NCBI RefSeq assembly: GCF_001751365.1
Contig: NZ_LJGT01000040.1
Span: 539,696-603,695, forward strand
From: Streptomyces abyssalis
GTDB lineage: Bacteria > Actinomycetota > Actinomycetes > Streptomycetales > Streptomycetaceae
Length of the DNA: 64,000 nt
Direction of reading: 5' to 3'
The notes below the pieces were generated by a model, which made no database searches, had not been told where the DNA came from, and worked only from the letters and a program-made list of their open reading frames with translations. The position numbers and the translations under genes are program-made. Every line of letters starts with the position of its first letter. The first letter of the stretch is position 1. Shown in pieces: positions 1-7,706 of the stretch.

Positions 1-948
1 GTGCCGCTGGTGCGCGTTCTGGGCCCCGTGCCGCAGCTGCTGATCCTCCTGGGCAACGCGCTCACGCCCGGAAAGGGCTTCCGCAAGGGCCCGTTCGCGA
101 GTGAGGCGGAGCTGCGCGCGATGGTCGACCTCGCCGAGCAGGAGTCCCTGATCGAGGACGAGGAGCGGAAGATGGTGCACTCCGTCTTCCAGCTCGGCGA
201 CACGATCGTGCGTGAAGTGATGGTGCCGCGCACCGACTTGATCACCATCGAGCGGTTCAAGACGATAAGGCAGGCGCTCACGCTCGCGCTGCGCTCCGGC
301 TTCTCCCGCATCCCGGTGGTGGGGGAGAGCGAGGACGACGTCGTCGGCATCGTCTATCTCAAGGACCTGGCACGCAGAGTGCACATCAGCCGCGAGGCCG
401 AGACGGAGCTGGTCTCCACCGCGATGCGTCCGGCGGCGTTCGTGCCGGACACGAAGAACGCGGGCGATCTGCTGCGCGAGATGCAGCAGGACCGCATCCA
501 TGTCGCGGTCGTCATCGACGAGTACGGCGGCACGGCCGGGATCGTGACGATCGAGGACATCCTGGAGGAGATCGTCGGGGAGATCACCGATGAGTACGAC
601 CGTGAACTGCCGCCCGTGGAGGATCTGGGCGACGGCTGCTACCGCGTCACGGCGCGGCTCGACATCGGCGACCTGGGCGAGCTGTACGACCTGGTCGGCC
701 TCGACGACGAGGACGTGGAGACGGTCGGGGGGCTGCTGGCGAAGTCGCTGGGCCGTGTGCCCATCGCGGGTGCGACAGCTACGGTCGACGTCACCGACGA
801 CCGCTCCGACCCGGCGCTGACGGCGCTGCGGCTGACGGCGGAGGCGCCGGCGGGGCGCCGGAACAGGATCGTGACGGTGCTGGTCGAGCCGGTGCGCTCG
901 GCCGAGGACGCCGACGAGTCCTCCGCGGACGAGCCTGCCAACGCGTGA
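1..948 (+). CDS. CBS/CorC-domain membrane protein (hemolysin C family), 5' partial
   Basis: This is the C-terminal part of a CNNM/CorC-type protein. The first codon in the window is GTG, but family members begin with a DUF21 membrane domain of about 150 residues that is absent here, so the gene very probably starts upstream of the window. The visible 315 residues hold a short hydrophobic stretch (9-22), a linker, two CBS motifs (about 75-130 and 140-197, the second with VVIDEYGGTAGIVTIED at 170-186) and a CorC_HlyC domain (about 210-300). CBS pairs bind adenosine nucleotides and gate the membrane part; family members are proposed magnesium/cobalt transporters. It is followed by small genes and era on the same strand, the usual actinobacterial arrangement. 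The tail after residue 300 is acidic. Confidence 0.85.
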   Translation: MPLVRVLGPVPQLLILLGNALTPGKGFRKGPFASEAELRAMVDLAEQESLIEDEERKMVHSVFQLGDTIVREVMVPRTDLITIERFKTIRQALTLALRSGFSRIPVVGESEDDVVGIVYLKDLARRVHISREAETELVSTAMRPAAFVPDTKNAGDLLREMQQDRIHVAVVIDEYGGTAGIVTIEDILEEIVGEITDEYDRELPPVEDLGDGCYRVTARLDIGDLGELYDLVGLDDEDVETVGGLLAKSLGRVPIAGATATVDVTDDRSDPALTALRLTAEAPAGRRNRIVTVLVEPVRSAEDADESSADEPANA

Positions 949-1066
949 GCGGAGCCGCGGCCCGCCTTGCCCGTGCGGGGTGCCCCACCGGGGCGAGGCG
1001 GCGCCCTGCCCGCGCGAAGCGGTCCGCTCCCGGGCGGCCGCCCGCTCGCGGTGGGACCCTGAACCC

Positions 1067-1423
1067 ATGAACGCGGACGAGCTGCGGACGTACTGCCTGG
1101 AGCTGAACGGGGCGAGAGAGGACTTCCCGTTCTCCCCGGAGGTGTCGGTCTTCAAGGTCGGCGGGAAGATCTTCGCCATCTCCGTGCTCGACGACAGCCC
1201 GCTGCAGGTGAGCCTCAAGTGCGAACCGGAGCTGGCAGTCCAACTGCGCGAGGCCAATCCGGCCATCACGCCCGGCTACCACCTGAACAAGCGGCACTGG
1301 AACACCGTCACGCTCGACGGCTCACTTCCGGAGCGCATGGTCCGGGACATGATCGAGGACTCCTACGACCTCGTGGTCGCCGGTCTTCCGCGCCGCGAGC
1401 GGCTCCTGCTCGACCGTCCCTGA
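1067..1423 (+). CDS. MmcQ/YjbR family DNA-binding-like protein
   Basis: This is a 118-residue protein of the MmcQ/YjbR fold, usually described as DNA-binding-like. Family signs are the start MNADELRTYCLELNGAREDF, the central VFKVGGKIFAI (about 28-38), the VSLKC strand, and the C-terminal segment PGYHLNKRHWNTV followed by a helix LPERMVRDMIEDSYDLVV. ATG 1067 is chosen because it begins the family's N-terminal helix; the open frame extends upstream to 980 without homology-like sequence. The biological role is not established for the family. It sits between the CorC-type gene and a cytidine-deaminase-like gene on the same strand, 45 bases from the latter, so co-transcription is plausible. Confidence 0.85.
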   Translation: MNADELRTYCLELNGAREDFPFSPEVSVFKVGGKIFAISVLDDSPLQVSLKCEPELAVQLREANPAITPGYHLNKRHWNTVTLDGSLPERMVRDMIEDSYDLVVAGLPRRERLLLDRP

Positions 1424-1467
1424 CGTCGCCTCCAGGGCCCCGGCGGTGGCCGCATATGCTCGGTCGT

Positions 1468-1827
1468 ATGAGTGACCGCAGCGATCAGGTACTGGACCCC
1501 GAGGACCGCAAGCTCCTCACGCTGGCCCGGAGCACCCGCGCCCGCAACGGCGTTCCGGAGGGCGCGGCCGTGCGGGACGAGACGGGCCGTACGTATGTGG
1601 CGGGTTCCGTGGACCTGGCCTCACTGCGGCTCAGCGCCCTGCAGACCGCCGTGGCCATGGCGGTCGCCTCCGGCGCGAAGTCGCTGGAGGCCGCGGCGGT
1701 CGTCACGGAGGCGGAGCTGATTCCGGCCGCGGACCTGTCGGCCGTGCACGACCTGTCGGGGCAGGCGACCACGGTGCTGCTGGCCGGCCCGGACGGCGAG
1801 CTGCGCGCGACGGTGGCGGCGGGCTGA
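1468..1827 (+). CDS. Cytidine-deaminase-like protein lacking zinc ligands
   Basis: The 119-residue protein has the length and strand/helix order of a homotetrameric cytidine deaminase: a helix with DPEDRKLLTLARSTRARNGV, then AAVRDETGRTYVAGSVDLASLRLSALQTAV. Active enzymes carry a zinc-binding Cys/His-Ala-Glu motif before the second helix and a PCxxC motif after it. Here the first position reads LRLSALQTAVAMAV and the second reads LSAVHDLSGQATTVLL, so no Cys is present anywhere and the catalytic Glu is missing. Catalysis of C-to-U deamination is therefore unlikely, although it will be annotated as a deaminase by similarity. ATG 1468 is preferred; ATG 1456 is in frame. Its position just before era is typical of streptomycetes. 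Confidence 0.75.
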   Translation: MSDRSDQVLDPEDRKLLTLARSTRARNGVPEGAAVRDETGRTYVAGSVDLASLRLSALQTAVAMAVASGAKSLEAAAVVTEAELIPAADLSAVHDLSGQATTVLLAGPDGELRATVAAG

Positions 1828-1959
1828 GCGGCGGGCTGAGCGTCCGCCGGAGGTCCGGCCGGGGCTGACTCCGCCCGGCGTCCGCCCGGCCGCCACCCGG
1901 CGGGCCCCGGGCCTGCGCCACGGTCGGGGGCACTCACCCGATCGGGGACAATGGTCGCC

Positions 1960-2919
1960 ATGGATGCGCCCTCCCCAGCTTCTCCCGCAGCCGACGACGC
2001 CGAGGCACCGCACCGCTCCGGGTTCGCGTGCTTCGTCGGCCGCCCCAACGCGGGCAAATCGACCCTGACCAACGCCCTGGTCGGCACGAAGGTCGCGATC
2101 ACCTCCAACCGCCCGCAGACGACCAGGCACACCGTCCGCGGCATCGTTCACCGCCCTGAGGCGCAGCTCGTCCTGGTCGACACCCCCGGCCTGCACAAGC
2201 CGCGCACGCTGCTGGGGGAGCGGCTCAACGACGTCGTACGCACGACGTGGGCCGAGGTCGACGTCATCGGCTTCTGCCTGCCCGCCGACGAGCGGACGGG
2301 CCCCGGCGACCGCTTCATCGCGAACGAACTGGCCGGGCTGAAGCGCACCCCGAAGGTGGCGGTGGTCACCAAGTCCGACCTGGTCGACTCGCGGGCGCTG
2401 GCCGAGCAGCTGATCTCCGTCGACAGACTCGGCAAGGAATGCGGGATCGAATGGGCCGAGATCGTGCCCGTCTCCGCCACCGAAGGCCGGCAGGTCTCCC
2501 TGCTGGCCGACCTGCTGGCCCCGATGCTCCCCGAGGGCCCGCCGCTCTACCCGGACGGCGATCTGACGGACGAGCCCGAGCAGGTCATGGTCGCCGAACT
2601 CATCCGCGAGGCCGCGCTGGAGGGCGTACGGGACGAGCTGCCGCACTCCATCGCCGTCGTCGTCGAGGAGATGCTGCCGCGCGAGGACCGCCCGGCCGAC
2701 CGGCCGCTGCTGGACATCCACGCCAACATCTTCCTTGAGCGGCCCAGCCAGAAGGGCATCGTCATCGGCCCGAAGGGCAAGCGTCTGAAGGACGTCGGCA
2801 CGACCTCGCGCCGCCACATCGAGGCCCTGCTGGGCACGCCCGTCTATCTGGATCTGCATGTGAAGGTCGCCAAGGACTGGCAGCGGGACCCCAAGGCGCT
2901 GCGCAGGCTGGGCTTCTAG
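1960..2919 (+). CDS. era: GTPase Era
   Basis: Era is a Ras-like GTPase that binds the 3' end of 16S rRNA and acts in 30S subunit maturation. The 319-residue protein shows G1 GRPNAGKS (27-34), the switch region with TSNRPQTTRHT, G3 DTPG (74-77), G4 TKSD, and a C-terminal type II KH domain with the loop VIGPKGKRLKD for RNA binding. Length matches the family. Two in-frame ATGs exist at 1951 and 1960. GGGGA at 1944-1948 lies 11 bases from the second and only 2 from the first, so 1960 is preferred. The gene ends 110 bases before a convergent gene, with a terminator-like hairpin between them. Confidence 0.95.
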   Translation: MDAPSPASPAADDAEAPHRSGFACFVGRPNAGKSTLTNALVGTKVAITSNRPQTTRHTVRGIVHRPEAQLVLVDTPGLHKPRTLLGERLNDVVRTTWAEVDVIGFCLPADERTGPGDRFIANELAGLKRTPKVAVVTKSDLVDSRALAEQLISVDRLGKECGIEWAEIVPVSATEGRQVSLLADLLAPMLPEGPPLYPDGDLTDEPEQVMVAELIREAALEGVRDELPHSIAVVVEEMLPREDRPADRPLLDIHANIFLERPSQKGIVIGPKGKRLKDVGTTSRRHIEALLGTPVYLDLHVKVAKDWQRDPKALRRLGF

Positions 2920-2961
2920 GACACGTGCAGGAGGACACGCAGTACGTGCAGGTCGTGTAGC

Positions 2962-2992
2962 ACGTGAGCCCGGGAAGCGTCCGGGCCCACGT
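2962..2992. terminator. Hairpin between era and the convergent emfourin gene
   Basis: The stem is ACGTG, a 1x1 mismatch, then GCCCGG (2962-2973) pairing with CCGGGC, mismatch, CACGT (2981-2992) around a 7-base loop. It lies 43 bases after the era stop and 38 before the convergent stop, so it could end transcription from both sides. There is no T-tract, as is usual in streptomycetes. Confidence 0.55.
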
Positions 2993-3029
2993 CCTCATAT
3001 CCCCTGCATCCCCACGTCCGGCAAGCCGC

Positions 3030-3308
3030 TCACCCGCGGTCGGTGCCGCCCTCCCGGAACACCTTGCCGATCAGCGCCGACTGGGCCTCGGTGAGGCGTG
3101 GGTCGGCGCAGTACGTGGTGCCGTCGTCCGTCTCGATCTCGTAGTGGAAGCCGTCGGGCACCCCCGTGGACGGCTCCGCCCGGCCCTCGGCCAGAGCGCT
3201 GCGCGCGAGGGCGGCGAGCTCGGCGGCGTCCGGTCTGCCGTCCGTGCGGAGGGTGGCCCGGCGGGTGAGGCCGCCGAAGCCGCCGGTGCGGGTGACGGTG
3301 ATACGCAT
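3030..3308 (-). CDS. Emfourin-type inhibitor of protealysin-like protease
   Basis: This small 92-residue protein starts MRITVTRTGGFGGLTRRATL and continues with TDGRPDAAELAALARSAL, a FHYEIETDDGTTY strand and a LTEAQSALIGKVF helix. This pattern matches emfourins, tight protein inhibitors of cytosolic protealysin-like M4 peptidases, whose genes lie next to the protease gene. Here the gene begins 80 bases downstream of an M4 protease on the same strand, supporting both identities. It has no signal peptide, so it should act in the cytoplasm. The function is inferred from the sequence pattern plus neighbour. The stop is at 3030-3032, convergent with era. Confidence 0.8.
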   Translation of the reverse strand: MRITVTRTGGFGGLTRRATLRTDGRPDAAELAALARSALAEGRAEPSTGVPDGFHYEIETDDGTTYCADPRLTEAQSALIGKVFREGGTDRG

Positions 3309-3388
3309 GTCTCCATCCTCGCTCGACTGCTGCGGCCTTGCCCCTGCTGCGCCTCTTGCGCCGCGGGCTCTTCCGTGTCCGTTGCTTC

Positions 3389-4510
3389 CTACGCGTCGGC
3401 CGGTGTGACCCCCACCAGCGACCACGACTTGAGCACCGCCTCCTGCTCCGCGCCGCCTTCCCCGTAGCGGCCCGCGGCCGCCGCCACCGTGGCGCCCGCG
3501 AACGCCGCGAAGTCCGCGTCCGGGGAGAGGCTGCCGGAGGTGAGCGTGTCGTACCAGATCTGTCCGGCACGCTCCCATGCGTGGCCGCCCAGCTCCGTCG
3601 CCAGCCGGTAGAACGCGTGGTTGGGGATGCCGGAGTTGATGTGCACGCCGCCGTTGTCGGAGCCGGTGTGCACGTAGTCCTCCATGGTCGCCGGCTGCGG
3701 GTCCTTGCCGAGGACGTCGTCGTCGTACGCGGTGCCGGGGGCCTTCATCGAACGCAGGGCCGTGCCCTCGACCCGGTCGGTGAAGAGGGTGTCGCCGATG
3801 AGCCAGTCCGCGGCGTCCGCGGTCTGGCCCAGCCCGTACTGCTTGATGAGGGAGCCGAAGACGTCGGAGAGCGACTCGTTGAGCGCCCCGGACTGGCCGA
3901 AGTAGGCGAGGTTCGCGGTGTGCTGCGTGACGCCGTGGGTCAGTTCGTGGCCGATGACGTCCACGGGCAGCGTGAAGTCGCGGAAGACCTCGCCGTCGCC
4001 GTCCCCGAAGACCATGCGCTCGCCGTCCCAGAAGGCGTTGCCGTAGTCCCGGCCGTAGTGGACGGTCGCGTCCAGCGGCATGCCCGCGTCGTCGATCGAA
4101 TAGCGGGAGAAGACGCTGAGGTAGAGGTCGAACGTCGCGCCGAGGCCCGCGTACGCGCGGTTCACACTGGCGTCGTCCACGGGCTCCTCGCCCTCGGACC
4201 GCACCTTCTCACCCGGCAGCTGCTCACTCTGCCCGGCGTCGAAGATCGTGCGCCGCGGCTTCTTCTCCGCGGGCTCCCCGGCCGTCTCCTCCGCGGCCGG
4301 CCCCGCGCCCGTGCCGGCGGCCATGCGGACGGTGGTGATCCGGCGACGGGTGCGCTGCAGCGCGTCCCGCTCCAGGGTGCGGCGGGCCGGTTCGTAGAGC
4401 GCGGGATCGCCGGAACGGGAGAGGTGGTCCAGGAGGTGCGGGGGGACGATGGTGCAGAAGACGACGTTCACGGAACGTGGACAACATGTGTGCGCTGAGT
4501 GTGCGTTCAT
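3389..4510 (-). CDS. Protealysin-like M4 metallopeptidase (no signal peptide)
   Basis: This is a zinc metalloprotease of the thermolysin family (373 residues from ATG 4510). The active site is complete: HELTH (188-192) gives two zinc ligands and the catalytic Glu, NESLSD (211-216) gives the third ligand, and GGVHINSGIPNHAF carries the transition-state His (290). Instead of a signal peptide and the long thermolysin prosequence, it has a short N-terminal region with FCTIVPPHLLDHLSR (18-32), matching the PPL motif of protealysin propeptides that plugs the active site. It should therefore be a cytoplasmic or non-classically exported protease held in check by its propeptide and by the downstream emfourin. 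An alternative in-frame ATG at 4534 has AAGGAG 10 bases upstream, whereas 4510 has no ribosome site; the start is uncertain. Confidence 0.9.
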   Translation of the reverse strand: MNAHSAHTCCPRSVNVVFCTIVPPHLLDHLSRSGDPALYEPARRTLERDALQRTRRRITTVRMAAGTGAGPAAEETAGEPAEKKPRRTIFDAGQSEQLPGEKVRSEGEEPVDDASVNRAYAGLGATFDLYLSVFSRYSIDDAGMPLDATVHYGRDYGNAFWDGERMVFGDGDGEVFRDFTLPVDVIGHELTHGVTQHTANLAYFGQSGALNESLSDVFGSLIKQYGLGQTADAADWLIGDTLFTDRVEGTALRSMKAPGTAYDDDVLGKDPQPATMEDYVHTGSDNGGVHINSGIPNHAFYRLATELGGHAWERAGQIWYDTLTSGSLSPDADFAAFAGATVAAAAGRYGEGGAEQEAVLKSWSLVGVTPADA

Positions 4511-4524
4511 ATATGGAACGTGGC

Positions 4525-4542
4525 ACAGGGTCATCGCCCTGT
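4525..4542. promoter_or_regulatory. 6-6-6 palindrome at the protease start region
   Basis: ACAGGG-TCATCG-CCCTGT is a perfect inverted repeat. On the minus strand its loop contains the alternative ATG at 4534, so it is either an operator or an mRNA hairpin presenting that start codon in the loop. No regulator gene is adjacent. Confidence 0.35.
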
Positions 4543-4751
4543 CACTCCTTGCTGCGCGAATTGGCGTGAAAAAGGGGTACGAAGGGAACAGAAGCGCCCA
4601 ACTCGCGTGCACAGTCCGTGACTCGGGGCTTCCGTCACCCGCCGCTCCGGTGCGGACCGGTGCCGTACGCCGTGAACCGGCACCCGCGCGGTGTGAACCG
4701 ATGCACAGTCCCGCATGGTGATACGGCCTCGGGTATCCACGCCGTCTCCGT

Positions 4752-4757
4752 TAGACT
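4752..4757 (+). promoter_or_regulatory. Probable -10 element (TAGACT) of the leuA leader transcript
   Basis: TAGACT is a good match to the actinobacterial -10 consensus TANNNT. It ends 8 bases before the ATG of the leader peptide, so the transcript would start at or very near that ATG and the leader peptide would be translated leaderless. No convincing -35 is seen. The rest of the 403-base gap between the protease and leuA, apart from the leader and attenuator, shows nothing gene-like. Confidence 0.45.
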
Positions 4758-4765
4758 CGCCAATC

Positions 4766-4813
4766 ATGCGTTTCGGGCTGCTTCTTCTTAGCTGCCGCGG
4801 CGAGGGTCTGTAG
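4766..4813 (+). CDS. leuL: leuA leader peptide MRFGLLLLSCRGEGL
   Basis: This is a 15-codon open frame, ATG to TAG, encoding MRFGLLLLSCRGEGL. Four consecutive Leu codons are present and three of them are CTT, which is rare in this GC-rich genome. It ends 100 bases before leuA and is followed by mutually exclusive hairpins. This is the layout of ribosome-mediated attenuation, in which the ribosome stalls on the Leu codons when charged leucyl-tRNA is scarce. Leader peptides of this kind before leuA are established for actinobacteria. No ribosome-binding site precedes the ATG, which fits leaderless translation from the -10 element just upstream. Confidence 0.85.
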   Translation: MRFGLLLLSCRGEGL

Positions 4814-4819
4814 TCGTAA

Positions 4820-4896
4820 GGCCGACCCCCTCCCCGCGGAGACCGGTGCTGCCACCGTCGGCCCTCGAAGCCCAATCACGCGGACCTCTCTCCGCG
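4820..4896 (+). promoter_or_regulatory. leuA attenuator with alternative RNA stems
   Basis: Three stems can form. One is GGCCGAC (4820-4826) with GTCGGCC (4857-4863). A local hairpin is formed by 4841-4848 and 4853-4859 (seven pairs, one bulged C) with loop CTGC; it shares GTCGG bases with the first stem, so the two are mutually exclusive. CGCGGAG (4835-4841) can pair with CTCCGCG (4890-4896), just ahead of the leuA ribosome site AGGAG (4900-4904). No poly-T follows, so control may be by termination or by translation initiation. Which stem is the stop signal cannot be decided from the sequence alone. Confidence 0.6.
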
Positions 4897-4913
4897 ATCA
4901 GGAGCCCACGCAC

Positions 4914-6686
4914 ATGACTGCTTCGTCCAGCTCGGATTCCTTCGGAGCACCCACGCCCATCACGGCCGCGACGGTACGGCAGAAGCCGTCCGGGATGCCC
5001 GTCCACAAGTACGGCCCGTACGAGGCCGTCGACATCCCCGACCGCACCTGGCCCGGCAACCGCATCACCAAGGCCCCCCGCTGGCTCTCCACCGACCTGC
5101 GCGACGGCAACCAGGCGCTGATCGACCCCATGTCGCCCGCCCGCAAGCGCGCGATGTTCGATCTGCTGGTGTCGATGGGCTACAAGGAGATCGAGGTCGG
5201 CTTCCCCGCCTCCGGCCAGACCGACTTCGACTTCGTGCGCTCCATCATCGAGGAGGACGCGATCCCCGATGACGTGACGATCTCCGTCCTCACCCAGGCC
5301 CGCGAGGAACTGATCGAGCGCACCGTGGAGTCCCTGAAGGGCGCCCGCCATGCGACGGTCCACCTCTACAACGCCACCGCGCCCGTCTTCCGCGAGGTCG
5401 TCTTCCGCGGCACCCGCGAGCAGGTCCGCCAGATCGCGGTCGACGGCACCCGTCTGGTGACGGAGTACGCGGAGAAGCTGCTGGACGACCGCACGGCCTT
5501 CGGCTACCAGTACAGCCCGGAGATTTTCACCGACACCGAGCTGGACTTCGCCCTGGAGGTCTGCGAGAGCGTCATGGACGTGTGGCAGCCCGGCGAGGGC
5601 CGCGAGATCATCCTCAACCTGCCCGCCACGGTGGAGCGTTCGACGCCCTCGACGCACGCCGACCGCTTCGAGTGGATGTCCCGCAACCTCTCGCGGCGCG
5701 AGCACGTATGCCTGTCCGTGCACCCGCACAACGACCGCGGCACCGCCGTGGCCGCCGCCGAACTGGCGATCATGGCCGGCGCGGACCGCATCGAGGGCTG
5801 CCTGTTCGGGCAGGGCGAGCGCACCGGCAACGTCGACCTGGTCACCCTGGGCATGAACCTCTTCAGCCAGGGCGTCGACCCGCAGATCGACTTCTCGCAG
5901 ATCGACGAGGTCAAGCGGACCGCCGAGTACTGCAACCAGATGGACGTCCACTCCCGGCACCCCTACGTCGGCGACCTCGTCTACACCTCCTTCTCCGGCT
6001 CCCACCAGGACGCCATCAAGAAGGGCTTCGAGGCGATGGAGGTACGCGCCGAGCGGGAGGGCAAGAGCGTCGACGAGCTGGAGTGGGCGGTGCCGTACCT
6101 GCCCATCGACCCCAAGGACGTGGGGCGCTCGTACGAGGCCGTCATCCGCGTCAACTCCCAGTCCGGCAAGGGCGGCATCGCCTACGTGCTGAAGGACGGG
6201 CACAGCCTCGACCTGCCCCGCCGGATGCAGGTCGAGTTCTCGAAGATCATCCAGGAGCGCACGGACAGCGAGGGCGGCGAGGTCACCCCCGCCGACATCT
6301 GGGAGATCTTCCAGCACGAGTACCTGCCCGTCCCGGAGGCCCCCTGGGGCCGCATCGCACTGCGCGACGGGCAGACCACGACGACGGTCGACGGGCAGGA
6401 CGAGGTCACCGTGGACGCCACGGTCGACGGCGAGGAGACCGTCCTGGCCGGCAGCGGCAACGGTCCGCTGGCCGCCTTCTTCGACGCCCTGCAGGCCGTC
6501 GACGTCGACGTACGGCTGCTGGACTACGTCGAGCACACCATGAGCGAGGGCGCGGGCGCCGAGGCCGCCGCGTACATCGAGTGCGCGATCGACGGCCAGG
6601 TGCTGTGGGGCGTCGGCATCGACGCCAACATCGTGCGGGCGTCGATCAAGGCCGTCGTCTCGGCGGTCAACCGCGCCGCGCGCTGA
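4914..6686 (+). CDS. leuA: 2-isopropylmalate synthase (leucine biosynthesis)
   Basis: LeuA condenses 2-oxoisovalerate with acetyl-CoA, the committed step of leucine synthesis. The 590-residue protein is the long actinobacterial/fungal type. The metal site DLRDGNQ lies at 61-67, the HxH metal motif in LSVHPHNDRGTAV near 265, and GDLVYTSFSGSHQDAIKKG in the second half of the barrel. A C-terminal LeuA regulatory domain from about 440 carries allosteric leucine feedback. AGGAG at 4900-4904 sits 9 bases before ATG 4914. Expression is probably controlled by the leader peptide and alternative hairpins upstream; the gene is monocistronic with a strong hairpin 116 bases after its stop. Confidence 0.96.
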   Translation: MTASSSSDSFGAPTPITAATVRQKPSGMPVHKYGPYEAVDIPDRTWPGNRITKAPRWLSTDLRDGNQALIDPMSPARKRAMFDLLVSMGYKEIEVGFPASGQTDFDFVRSIIEEDAIPDDVTISVLTQAREELIERTVESLKGARHATVHLYNATAPVFREVVFRGTREQVRQIAVDGTRLVTEYAEKLLDDRTAFGYQYSPEIFTDTELDFALEVCESVMDVWQPGEGREIILNLPATVERSTPSTHADRFEWMSRNLSRREHVCLSVHPHNDRGTAVAAAELAIMAGADRIEGCLFGQGERTGNVDLVTLGMNLFSQGVDPQIDFSQIDEVKRTAEYCNQMDVHSRHPYVGDLVYTSFSGSHQDAIKKGFEAMEVRAEREGKSVDELEWAVPYLPIDPKDVGRSYEAVIRVNSQSGKGGIAYVLKDGHSLDLPRRMQVEFSKIIQERTDSEGGEVTPADIWEIFQHEYLPVPEAPWGRIALRDGQTTTTVDGQDEVTVDATVDGEETVLAGSGNGPLAAFFDALQAVDVDVRLLDYVEHTMSEGAGAEAAAYIECAIDGQVLWGVGIDANIVRASIKAVVSAVNRAAR

Positions 6687-6801
6687 GGGAGTTGGTGCCG
6701 CGAGCCGGTGCGTTCGCGCTACGCGTACGGGACGTGTACGGGCACGTGCGCGGGCGGCGGGCCGCCTCGCCCGCCCGGCTCGACCGCGTCACCGCAGCGT
6801 T

Positions 6802-6837
6802 CCGCGGGCCTCACCCACTTACGGGTGAGGCCCGCGG
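6802..6837 (+). terminator. Strong hairpin after leuA
   Basis: This is a perfect 15-bp stem (6802-6816 with 6823-6837, core GCCTCACCC/GGGTGAGGC) around the loop ACTTAC. No T-tract follows. It lies between leuA and the next same-strand gene and most likely ends the leuA transcript. The rest of the 279-base gap shows no gene. Confidence 0.75.
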
Positions 6838-6965
6838 CCGTTCCCCCTCCCGGCACGCGCCGTGCCGGCCGCGAATCGTCCGGAACGAGGTGCTGACGGC
6901 GCCCTTCCGCTGTGGTTAACATCACGCTCATCGGCAGCGTGGCCGAACCGTGACGGAGGTAGGGC

Positions 6966-7658
6966 GTGGGCGGCGCAGGATGTTCCCGTGACCAGCGAGG
7001 ACAGGGTCCGGGAGGACGTCTGGCAGGTGTACGCACCAGCTGGCACACCGTGGACGACGGGGACTTCTTCTGCCCCGCCTGCGGCGGCGACCGCAGCTAC
7101 CGCCGGCGCATCGGCAGGCGCCGTCTCGTACTGCTGGGGGTGCCGCTGCTCGCACGTGGCGAGGTCGCCCCGGTGCTCGAATGCGCCGCCTGCCACGGCC
7201 ACTTCGGCACCGAAGCCCTCGACCACCCCACCACCCAGCGCCTCTCACTGCTGCTGCGCGACGCCGTCCACGCCATCGCGCTCACCGTGCTGACCGCCGG
7301 CGGCTGCGAGAGCCGCGCGGCCCGTGAGGCGGCCGTGCACACCGTGCGCAGCGCCGGCTACACGGGCTGTACGGAGGACCAGCTGCTGACGCTGCTGGCC
7401 GCGCTCTCCGCCGAGCGCGACGCCACGGCGGACAGCGTCTCCGCGGAGATCGAACTCCACGAGGCCCTGGCCCCGCTCGCACCCCACCTGGCCGCCGCGG
7501 GCCGCGAGTCCCTGCTGCTGCACGGGGCGCGTATCGCCCTGGCGGACGGCCCGTACTGCCCGCCGGAGCGCGAGGCGCTCGCGGCGGTCGGCCGGTCGCT
7601 GCGCATCGACGAGGCCGACGTCGACCGGCTGCTGACTCAAGCGCGTACGCCGCACTGA
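6966..7658 (+). CDS. Zinc-ribbon plus TerB-like protein
   Basis: This is a 230-residue protein. Two CxxC pairs, FFCPACGG (about 34-41) and LECAACHG (about 71-78), form a zinc-ribbon-like N-terminal module. The rest (about 85-228) is all-helical and resembles the TerB-like fold, for example LLLRDAVHAIALTVLTAGG and LADGPYCPPEREALAAVGRS. Such proteins are often labelled tellurite resistance, but no other ter genes are present here, so the name should not be read as a phenotype. GTG 6966 is chosen because GGAGG (6955-6959) lies 6 bases upstream. It is convergent with the next gene 48 bases away. Confidence 0.75.
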   Translation: MGGAGCSRDQRGQGPGGRLAGVRTSWHTVDDGDFFCPACGGDRSYRRRIGRRRLVLLGVPLLARGEVAPVLECAACHGHFGTEALDHPTTQRLSLLLRDAVHAIALTVLTAGGCESRAAREAAVHTVRSAGYTGCTEDQLLTLLAALSAERDATADSVSAEIELHEALAPLAPHLAAAGRESLLLHGARIALADGPYCPPEREALAAVGRSLRIDEADVDRLLTQARTPH

Positions 7659-7706
7659 GCGCGAGCCGGGGCCCGGGGACCGCCGGGGCTCAGGGCCGAG
7701 CCGTCC

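Noticed and set aside
4788..6536. Long open frame antisense to leuA (about 580 codons)
   Set aside because: Composition is Val/Gly/Asp/Arg-rich shadow translation of a GC-rich gene; leuA itself is complete with motifs and a ribosome site.
6966..7658. Tellurite-resistance operon suggested by the TerB-like domain
   Set aside because: No terC, terD or terZ relatives nearby; TerB-like domain plus zinc ribbon alone does not support that phenotype.
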